Shown: piece after piece, positions 1 through 5,707 of the stretch
How positions within the stretch are numbered: position 1 is the stretch's first letter
Layout of the letters: each line of letters starts with the position of its first letter
Source of the DNA: Spirochaeta sp.
GTDB lineage: Bacteria; Spirochaetota; Spirochaetia; DSM-27196; Alkalispirochaetaceae
Direction of reading: 5' to 3'
Assembly (NCBI GenBank): GCA_007117185.1
Contig: SKHA01000369.1
Location: 1 to 20,072 of the forward strand
Length of the DNA: 20,072 bases
Position numbers and translations under genes: made by a program
The notes under the pieces: model-generated
What the model was told of the DNA's origin: nothing
What the model saw: the letters and a program-made list of their open reading frames with translations, nothing else
The model's database searches: none

Positions 1-153
1 GTTGAACAGGTGGTTTCCGCGGAACCGATCAATGCGCAGGGGTGCGGTAATCGACATCACGAGCTGTAGGAAGTTGGCGGCGCGGATATACTCCATCGAC
101 TGCGTAACATCGGGATTCTCGTGCACCCACTCCGGGTGCTCGTTTCGACACAC
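1..153 (-). CDS. Unrecognised protein, N-terminal part, runs off the left edge
   Basis: The minus strand reads open to the window edge for 51 codons from a GTG at 151-153. A GGAAG Shine-Dalgarno-like block lies 6 nt upstream of that GTG. The peptide has ordinary protein composition, with segments such as HPEWVHENPDVTQSMEYIR and LRIDRFRGNHLF; the competing plus-strand frame is Cys/Ser/Arg-rich and looks like a shadow. The frame stays open upstream of the GTG for about 42 more codons to a stop, without an ATG, so the start is uncertain. It diverges from the DUF6933-like gene with about 40 bp between starts. I do not recognise the family and assign no function. Confidence 0.4.
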   Translation of the reverse strand, partial: MCRNEHPEWVHENPDVTQSMEYIRAANFLQLVMSITAPLRIDRFRGNHLFN

Positions 154-160
154 CCCCGGC

Positions 161-188
161 TTCCAAATGTCTTTCGATGCGTTATTAT
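161..188 (+). promoter_or_regulatory. Candidate promoter of the DUF6933-like gene
   Basis: A TATTAT -10 box (183-188, 5 of 6 consensus bases) stands 16 nt after a weak -35 (TTCCAA, 161-166). The -10 ends only 7 nt before the ATG at 196, and no Shine-Dalgarno precedes that ATG. If used, transcription would begin at or next to the start codon and the mRNA would be leaderless. Inference from motif and spacing only. Confidence 0.3.
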
Positions 189-195
189 GCTCCCC

Positions 196-711
196 ATGCC
201 AATGATCCGATGCACACGACGACTCCAGAAGGCTGTCGGTATTCCACCAGTAGAATCGGCCGACCCAGAGTCTTCAGCGTCGGTGCTGGGAGACTGGTTC
301 GCGAACCTCATCGAGCCGGGTGAGGATCAGTGCATCATCTTCGTCAATGACAGAACCTTCATCAATTTCGTGATTGATTTCCGAAGTGCTGATACCGCAT
401 CTTCGCTGATCTCGTCATTCACTCTCGGGCTATCGTGCATCCTGTCTGAGCTTGGAACTCCAAAAGACACGAAGGAGCGATTGCTTTCGGACTACGGTGA
501 TATTTCTTTCGGAAACACCAATGACCGCAGGATAGTCGGGACAATGAACCAGCTGGCGTTCGAGTACACGTTCATGATAACCGACGTTGGTGGCATTCAC
601 AGCCCGGAGGTACCAGCAATAATGCTGCAGGCAAACAGAACCCCGGTCAAACCGTTGGACTGGCAGTTCCCGGTCGAAGCCCTTCAAGCGCTGTATCAGT
701 CGGTGAAGTAG
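196..711 (+). CDS. DUF6933-like protein
   Basis: A 171-residue soluble protein. The N-terminus (MIRCTRRLQKAVG), the following LGDWFANLI and the CIIFVNDRTFINFVI block match the pattern I know for DUF6933: a short 'RCTQKL' start, an 'LGDWYANL' block, then a strand 'FVNERTLL'. Family function is unknown to me; members are often found among accessory or toxin-like genes. Later segments include RLLSDYGDISFGNTNDRRIVG and MNQLAFEYTF, also in keeping with the family. There are no membrane segments. ATGs in frame occur at 121, 187, 196 and 202; I chose 196 because homology begins there and a -10-like box sits just upstream. It diverges from the partial minus-strand gene at the left edge. Function unassigned. 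Confidence 0.62.
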   Translation: MPMIRCTRRLQKAVGIPPVESADPESSASVLGDWFANLIEPGEDQCIIFVNDRTFINFVIDFRSADTASSLISSFTLGLSCILSELGTPKDTKERLLSDYGDISFGNTNDRRIVGTMNQLAFEYTFMITDVGGIHSPEVPAIMLQANRTPVKPLDWQFPVEALQALYQSVK

Positions 712-949
712 GTACTCTGGGACCGATCATATTCGTACATCATAGCTGAGATTATTCACCTCTTCGATCTTCCCTCCCAAGGACGCGTTTGTGTCGTCGG
801 AAGGATTATCTGTCTGAACGCAACCCGCGGCTCGCACTACGACTGCATCAGGCCCTCGAGTTGTAGCGCATGAAAACGAGACTCGATGTAGGATACGCCG
901 GAGCAATCGCGCGCTACGTCTGAGTCGTCCATGTTTGTAGGATTATGCG
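712..949. other. Intergenic stretch, no gene seen
   Basis: About 240 bases with no convincing coding frame on either strand, no tRNA-like fold and no terminator hairpin with a T-run. The end, around 940-955, carries TGCGTTAGG, which superficially recalls the end of an integron attC site, but no matching RYYYAAC partner or imperfect palindrome was found. It probably contains debris between accessory genes. Confidence 0.4.
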
Positions 950-1090
950 TTAGGACTCACCGCCGAGAGCTTCCTTGAGGGCGGCCCAGTTGATCTTGCC
1001 GTCGGCGAACGCCTCGGGGGCGATCTCCCGCAGTGCGATGAGGCGCTCTTCGTCAAAGGTGTAGTCCGGTCTCGGTCGTTCAAGGGGCAT
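950..1090 (-). CDS. Short remnant resembling the N-terminus of a Mod-type DNA methyltransferase
   Basis: A 46-codon frame starts at ATG 1088-1090 behind a good AGGAG Shine-Dalgarno 7 nt upstream. The core PEAFADGKINWAALKEALG, preceded by the helix RLIALREIAPEAF, matches the N-terminal helical segment commonly found in type III/Mod-like site-specific adenine methyltransferases (pattern 'L...PEAF.eGKIn...L+e.LG'). In such enzymes several hundred residues with the DPPY motif follow. Here the frame stops two residues after LGG (GES, TAA), and nothing resembling a methyltransferase follows in 712-949. It begins 65 bp after the PIN gene on the same strand and may be co-transcribed. Either a truncated gene still carrying its own start signals, or a genuine small protein. 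Confidence 0.5.
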   Translation of the reverse strand: MPLERPRPDYTFDEERLIALREIAPEAFADGKINWAALKEALGGES

Positions 1091-1155
1091 CGAGTTTCTC
1101 CTGATCGTTTTGATTTCACGTGTTAAAGCGAAGAATCGTTCATTGACTTGCCCGT

Positions 1156-1665
1156 TCAATTTTCACGCGCTGGCGTGCGTGGTTGCATAACAAGCCGCAC
1201 CCGCTCGCGCCGGAGCATGTCGAACGTGTTGATAAAGGGAACACCCATCGCGATACATACACTTGGGATTTTGACCCTGCGCCGTCCGTTGGCAGGTGTT
1301 TCAAGTGTAACGACGGTATGTCCACCTCCGAGAGCCTGGGCGCAGAGATAGTAGTCAGCTATCTGCAGGAACTGCGCTACCGCTGCCTGGTCGTATTCGG
1401 ATCCCGTTATCCAGGAACTTACTCTCTGAAGGGCTTCTACATCTGTTTGCTGTGGCTGAAGGAAAAAATCTTGTGGCAGGTTTTTCACCCAATCGGCAAG
1501 ATCATCGTCACCGGAAGTAATTTCGTCCTTGACCTTACTCACACTGTGGACAACTCCGTCCTTGCCCTTTTCCTCGATCCATTCCCAAAATCCCGGGCAA
1601 AAATCTTTCCCATAGTAGAGGTTTTTTGCCGTGATCAGGACGTTTGCATCGAGTAAAAAAGCCAT
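1156..1665 (-). CDS. DUF4411-family PIN-domain protein (putative toxin)
   Basis: A 169-residue protein. It opens with a PIN-fold first strand (FLLDANVLITAKNLYY, Asp6) followed by DFCPGFWEWI, a signature of the DUF4411 PIN branch. Further acidic residues expected in the metal site are visible: Asp47/Glu48 in KVKDEI and Asp104 in IADYYL. The C-terminal block KIPSVCIAMGVPFINTFDML also matches the family. PIN proteins are Mg/Mn-dependent RNases, usually acting on tRNA or mRNA. The ATG follows directly on the TAG of the upstream ImmA/IrrE gene (no intervening base), implying translational coupling. An upstream Xre/ImmA protein paired with a downstream DUF4411 PIN gene is a known toxin-antitoxin-like pairing. 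RNase activity and target are inferred from the family. Confidence 0.82.
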   Translation of the reverse strand: MAFLLDANVLITAKNLYYGKDFCPGFWEWIEEKGKDGVVHSVSKVKDEITSGDDDLADWVKNLPQDFFLQPQQTDVEALQRVSSWITGSEYDQAAVAQFLQIADYYLCAQALGGGHTVVTLETPANGRRRVKIPSVCIAMGVPFINTFDMLRRERVRLVMQPRTPAREN

Positions 1666-2823
1666 CTATCCGTACACTGCAAGACGATGACTCATCGTGC
1701 GCAACGTAGCCATTCGTCTTATTCCAAGCATCCGCATAGCTTCAGTGAACGACGTGCGCCCTTCCCAGGCACTGCTCAGCACCGCCTCGGCAAATTTATA
1801 ACCAGTTCTCATCAAGGCACTATTATAAAAATCCCCACCGGAATTTATTGGTCGGCTTTCTCTGTGACGAGATCGATCCAACTCTTCACCGTACATATGG
1901 TGGTACGTCTCGGAGCTCAGCCTCCTGTTGTCATACAGGCGTCGAAGGATAACCAGGGTGCTCACTTTGAAATAACGAGACAACGATCGGATTTCTTCTT
2001 GAAGAACGTTTTCGGATCGGTATCGCCAAAGCAGCTCTTCCGCAGGAACAAGCGTTTCGGCGGCTACGCGGTTGCACCACACCTCTGTAGAACTATCGGA
2101 AAGTTCTATTCCTACTTCACTGAGACCGGTGCTTCCAAGAAGAACGTGGACATATTCATGGATGAGAGTGAAAATCTGCGCGGCTTTCGAATCTGCGCCG
2201 TTCACGAAGATAACGGGAGCATAGTCATCGGATAGAGCAAATCCGCGAAACTCTTCAGGATCAAGCGCTCGGTGCGTATCACTCCCGACGATACCGCTGG
2301 TGAATACCAGTACACCGGTTCCTTCTATGCGATCCCTGAGCAGGCGAACCATCTCCGAAAAGGTGGATGTGTGTAAACGATCCGCTTCAGAGAGGGACAA
2401 TAATTGACGAATCTTCTCTGCAATCTGTAGTGGATCATCAGTGAGAGCAACCGAGCCAACAATAGGTAAGGGATCTTGAATTTCTGCTCGAATATTCTCC
2501 CTATACCAGGATTGTCGAAGTTGTGCTGTATGAATCACCTCAAGGAGATCTGGAGATGGCGCGGTTTGCGCTCTAACGGCCATCCTCCGAAAATCAGGTA
2601 TTGGTAATGGAATTTCTACAGGTTCATGCAAAAAGAAGTAGCCTGCTGGCGTACGTGTAGCCCGCGCGATATGCTCGATCTGTTTCATCGTGGGGTGTTT
2701 TTCACCGGAGGTCCATTCATCCCACGCGGGAAATAACCTATAGAGCCTATCAGAATCTATCGCCGACCGGTGCACCGCCCATTCAAGAATCTCACGGGCA
2801 ACGGGAACCCTTGTTACTGCCAT
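1666..2823 (-). CDS. ImmA/IrrE-family metallopeptidase with Xre-like N-terminal region (putative antitoxin/regulator)
   Basis: A 385-residue soluble protein. Residues about 5-65 are helical and resemble a divergent Xre-type DNA-binding region (WTSGEKHPTMKQIEHIARAT, then TPAGYFFL, the usual linker in this family). A peptidase domain follows: HEYVH (222-226) is the HExxH zinc motif, and STEVWCNRVAAETLVP (about 245-260) corresponds to the family's 'E..AN.FAaelLmP' segment with the third ligand, probably Glu247. Proteins of this COG2856 type regulate by cleaving or binding partner repressors, and act as antitoxin or regulator of linked PIN toxins. It is the first gene of a two-gene unit with the DUF4411 gene. 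The start is the ATG at 2821-2823, with a GAAGGTGG block about 10 nt upstream and a good promoter. Confidence 0.85.
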   Translation of the reverse strand: MAVTRVPVAREILEWAVHRSAIDSDRLYRLFPAWDEWTSGEKHPTMKQIEHIARATRTPAGYFFLHEPVEIPLPIPDFRRMAVRAQTAPSPDLLEVIHTAQLRQSWYRENIRAEIQDPLPIVGSVALTDDPLQIAEKIRQLLSLSEADRLHTSTFSEMVRLLRDRIEGTGVLVFTSGIVGSDTHRALDPEEFRGFALSDDYAPVIFVNGADSKAAQIFTLIHEYVHVLLGSTGLSEVGIELSDSSTEVWCNRVAAETLVPAEELLWRYRSENVLQEEIRSLSRYFKVSTLVILRRLYDNRRLSSETYHHMYGEELDRSRHRESRPINSGGDFYNSALMRTGYKFAEAVLSSAWEGRTSFTEAMRMLGIRRMATLRTMSHRLAVYG

Positions 2824-2856
2824 GAATCTGCTGCCACCTTCTCCAGTTCAATATGC

Positions 2857-2885
2857 ATATTACCGTAGCCAGCAGGATTTCTCAA
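2857..2885 (-). promoter_or_regulatory. Promoter of the ImmA/IrrE-PIN unit
   Basis: On the minus strand TTGAGA (2885-2880) is followed after exactly 17 nt by TAATAT (2862-2857). Transcription would start near 2850, giving a leader of roughly 27 nt that includes the ribosome-binding GAAGGTGG. ATATGCATAT overlaps the downstream edge of the -10 and is a perfect palindrome (2851-2860). It could be an autoregulatory operator for the Xre-like domain, though this is speculation from position. Confidence 0.5.
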
Positions 2886-2937
2886 CCAGTATTGGATAGA
2901 TCGTATAAACGATATTACCATTCTGATGATATCTCAT

Positions 2938-3147
2938 TCATGGGGCATCGATCTTCTCCGGGAAGAACGCTCCCTTTTGACCAAACGCAGCGTATTCCTG
3001 TTTCGGGATCAGGAGATCACCGGCGAAGGCGTTTGCTTCCTCCTCTTCCCGGGCGGAGGTCTGCTCTTCACCATCGATGAAGACCGCCTTCTTCCCGTGG
3101 AGAAAGATATCCACGGGTTGGGTGAATGATGTACCACCACAATTCAG
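2938..3147 (-). pseudogene. Decayed fragment of a second ImmA/IrrE-family protein
   Basis: A minus-strand frame of about 69 codons, flanked by stops (TGA at 3148-3150 and 2938-2940) and lacking an ATG, contains HGKKAVFIDGEEQT, then EEEEANAFAGDLLIP and KQEYAAF. This is the stretch downstream of the catalytic HExxH in HigA-linked/COG2856 ImmA proteins (pattern 'HGKK..FI.GE......+EEEAN.FA.dlLIP...y..F'). The residues just before it (FTQPVDIFLHGKK) occupy the place where FT.LHE.GH.LLHGKK would be, so the zinc motif is lost. The usual C-terminal helices are missing after the TGA. The rest of 2824-3266 shows no gene apart from the promoter at 2857-2885. Read as a relic of an earlier ImmA-type gene. 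Confidence 0.55.
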
Positions 3148-3266
3148 TCAACTCTCCCGCAAAATCGCGGTGGTTCACTTTCAAAAATCCCAAAGCCGGG
3201 CTACCCTGATACGAACATGAGCACAACACCCCGGCAGCATCCATCAAGAACACTCACGGGCCTGTC

Positions 3267-4346
3267 ATGAACATCCAGCAACAGCCACTGCAGAAGCCGT
3301 CCCTGCTCCATCGCCTGTTTGGACTCCCCTACCGGCCCAACTTCCTGCTGGAGTTTCGCAACATGATCGCCTCCCACGATATCGACGGGATCTCCGCAGA
3401 TCACGTCACCGGTCTTGAGGCGAAATACCGCTGCGGAATTACCGGGACCAACCCTGAGAGCCGGGCGCGGCTCTACGAAGAGGTGCTGGGGGCGTATCTG
3501 TTCGATCAACGCCTCTCCGAGAGGGAACGGGAGAATCTGGGGTGGCTCAGGGAGACCCTGGGGATTTCCCACGAGGATGCCCGGAAGATCCGGGAGAAAA
3601 CGGTGGCCCCCATATTCAGGCGTAATGCGGAGAAACTGGTTGCCGACGACGCCCTCTCTGACGAGCAGAAGAGATCCCTGGACGAACTGGCTGACGCCAT
3701 TGCGCTCCCCGAGGCGGTGGCCAACCGGATCTACGCCGAGGTTGCCGGGGTCAGAGTGCAGCGGTACCTGGACGCGGCAACTGCGGACCAGCAGCTCTCG
3801 CCGGAGGAAGATGAAGAACTGCGCTCCATCGCCCGCAATCTTCGTGTCGCCATTCAGGCGGATCACACAACCCAGCGGACCCTCGATCGCTATCGTCTGT
3901 TCTGGCAGATCGAGAACGGTGAGCTGCCGGAGATCGACGGTGGCATCAATCTGTATCGGGGAGAAAGCTGTTATTTCCGCTGCGATGCCGCCTGGCATGA
4001 GCTGAAGCAGGTCACCCGCAGGCTCAACTACGGGGGCCCCACCATGCGCATCAAGATCATGAAGGGGGTCTACTGGCGCGCCGGGAGCCTTGGGGTGCAG
4101 CGGGTCTCTGCGGATGTCCTGCAGCACCTGGACGATGGCAGTCTCTTTCTCACCAGCAAGCGCCTCATCTTCATGGGCCGCAAAAAGAACAGAACCATTC
4201 GCCTCAACCGCATCCTTGATTTCGAGATCTTTTCCAACGGCGTTCAGATCGAGAAGGATGCCGGAGCCAGCCCGTTTCTTGAAACCACGGCGGACATGGA
4301 GCTGTTCGGGCTGTTGCTGGGACGGGCTATTCGCGACCTGGGGTAA
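3267..4346 (+). CDS. Cytosolic protein with helical TerB-like repeats and a C-terminal PH/GRAM-like domain
   Basis: A 359-residue protein without signal peptide or membrane segment. Residues about 65-210 hold repeated acidic helical units, each with 'lsd/LSxEExxxLxxLxxxLgi' spacing (DQRLSEREREN, DDALSDEQKRSLDEL, DQQLSPEEDEELRSI), reminiscent of TerB-like modules. Residues about 225-325 form a beta-rich region ending in GSLFLTSKRLIFMGRKKN and IRLNRILDFEIFSNGVQI, the pattern of bacterial PH/GRAM-like domains ('G.LyLTnkRLif.g..k...i.l.kI..ie.y.dGi.i'). This suggests a peripheral membrane or protein-interaction role; nothing catalytic is visible. The 3' end overlaps the convergent MATE gene by 20 bp. 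No clear Shine-Dalgarno precedes the ATG. Function unknown. Confidence 0.75.
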   Translation: MNIQQQPLQKPSLLHRLFGLPYRPNFLLEFRNMIASHDIDGISADHVTGLEAKYRCGITGTNPESRARLYEEVLGAYLFDQRLSERERENLGWLRETLGISHEDARKIREKTVAPIFRRNAEKLVADDALSDEQKRSLDELADAIALPEAVANRIYAEVAGVRVQRYLDAATADQQLSPEEDEELRSIARNLRVAIQADHTTQRTLDRYRLFWQIENGELPEIDGGINLYRGESCYFRCDAAWHELKQVTRRLNYGGPTMRIKIMKGVYWRAGSLGVQRVSADVLQHLDDGSLFLTSKRLIFMGRKKNRTIRLNRILDFEIFSNGVQIEKDAGASPFLETTADMELFGLLLGRAIRDLG

Positions 4347-5703
4347 GTGCGTTTGACGCTGCTGCTTGTGCCGTTATCATCTTGCCTGAGGCACGCTGAA
4401 ACCAGATGTACGCCACCACGCCGGCGACGATGTTCCCCGCTGAGAGCCCGGCGAAGAGACCAGGCAAACCAGCCACCGCCCTGCCCACCATTGCCAGGGG
4501 AATATACAGCCCCACCAGCCGGAGAAAGGCCACCGCCGCCGCGGAAAAGGGGCGCTGCAGGCCGTTGAACGCCGCTGCGGTAACTGTCACCACACCCATC
4601 AGGCCAAAACTCGGAGCGAGGGTCCACAGGTACCGGGAGGTCGTCGCCACCACCGTCGTCGTATCGTTGAAGATCGCCGCAATCTGTTGGCCCTGGAACG
4701 CAAAGACCAGCGCCACCATCCCACCCCACGCCAGCGACATTCCCACAGCCACCCGGTAGCCGGTACGTCCGCGGTCGATGCGCCCCGCCCCGAGGTTCTG
4801 TCCGACAAAAGGGGTGAACACCATGGAGAGAGCAAAGGTAAACACCAGGGAAAACGACTCCAGGCGCGTTGCCACCCCAAACCCCGCAACCGCGTCGGGT
4901 CCGTAGACTGATACCAGCCGGGTAACCACCGCCATGGAAATCGGCAGGGCGAGGTTGGTGAGCACTGCCGGAATACCCACAAAGAAGATCTGACGGGCAC
5001 TCTCTAGAAAGCGCGAAAACTGCGGGTCCTCGGGAAAGAGTTTCTCCCGACGGATTATCGCCGCCAGGACGATCACTGCCGTGCTGCCCCGGGCGATGAC
5101 GGTGGCAATGGCAGCTCCCTGGATACCCAGGGCGGGAAACGGGCCGAGTCCGAAGATCAGAAGCGGATCAAGAATCACGTTGAGAGTCACCGCAAAGACG
5201 ATCACGAAGCTGGGAGTCTTACTGTCTCCCGTTGCCTGCAGGATGTTCTGCCCGATCATCGGCAGGACCACAAAGGGCATCCCGATGTACCACACGACCA
5301 TGTAGTCGCGAATGAGGCCCATAATCTCCCGCTGCGCTCCAAGAGCGGTAAAGAACGGCTCGATGGTAACGAGTCCCACCAGAGCAATCACAATCACCAG
5401 GGCAAACCCGAGCAGGTGGGCGTGGAGGGTGAGGCGTTCTGCTGCCGCGCGGTCCCCCGCTCCGAGGGCCCGGGATACGTTGGCGGAGGCCCCCACACCA
5501 AGGCCCGAGGCGATGGACCCCGCTACGATCACCACCGGAAAGGTGTAACTCATGGCAGCCAGTTCCAGCGCCCCCAACCGGCCCACAAAAAAGGTATCCA
5601 CCACGTTGAACATCACAATGCCCAGGGCACCGGCCAACATGGGTATGATCAGGCGGATCAACACCGGGCCCACGGGATCCGCGATCAGGTCTGGTCGCTT
5701 CAT
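4327..5703 (-). CDS. MATE-family multidrug/cation efflux protein
   Basis: A 458-residue integral membrane protein with about 12 hydrophobic spans. The first-helix region, PMLAGALGIVMFNVVDTFFV followed by GRLGALELAAMS, is typical MATE. A second-half copy occurs around GIPAVLTNLALPISMAVVTR and GFGVATRLESF, as expected from the family's internal duplication. MATE proteins export organic cations, drugs or metabolites in exchange for Na+ or H+; the substrate here is not predictable. The frame is open 40 codons further upstream, but that part lies inside the preceding GGDEF gene. The ATG at 5701-5703, just 4 nt after the GGDEF stop, gives the family-typical N-terminus, so translational coupling is likely. 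Last gene of the four-gene minus-strand unit; its end overlaps the convergent gene. Confidence 0.9.
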   Translation of the reverse strand: MKRPDLIADPVGPVLIRLIIPMLAGALGIVMFNVVDTFFVGRLGALELAAMSYTFPVVIVAGSIASGLGVGASANVSRALGAGDRAAAERLTLHAHLLGFALVIVIALVGLVTIEPFFTALGAQREIMGLIRDYMVVWYIGMPFVVLPMIGQNILQATGDSKTPSFVIVFAVTLNVILDPLLIFGLGPFPALGIQGAAIATVIARGSTAVIVLAAIIRREKLFPEDPQFSRFLESARQIFFVGIPAVLTNLALPISMAVVTRLVSVYGPDAVAGFGVATRLESFSLVFTFALSMVFTPFVGQNLGAGRIDRGRTGYRVAVGMSLAWGGMVALVFAFQGQQIAAIFNDTTTVVATTSRYLWTLAPSFGLMGVVTVTAAAFNGLQRPFSAAAVAFLRLVGLYIPLAMVGRAVAGLPGLFAGLSAGNIVAGVVAYIWFQRASGKMITAQAAASNALTPGRE

Positions 5704-5707
5704 CCGG

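Noticed and set aside
935..960. TGCGTTAGG resembling the end of an integron attC site
   Set aside because: No matching RYYYAAC partner, no imperfect palindrome of 50-150 nt ending here and no integrase in the window; a short chance match is more likely.
2853..3129. Plus-strand open frames (for example the one starting at 2926)
   Set aside because: They run antisense to a minus-strand segment with clear ImmA/IrrE similarity and have no ribosome-binding site; treated as shadows.
3201..4127. Long minus-strand open frame of 308 codons
   Set aside because: Lies wholly opposite the plus-strand 359-residue gene, whose composition and domain pattern are protein-like; a GC-rich antisense shadow.
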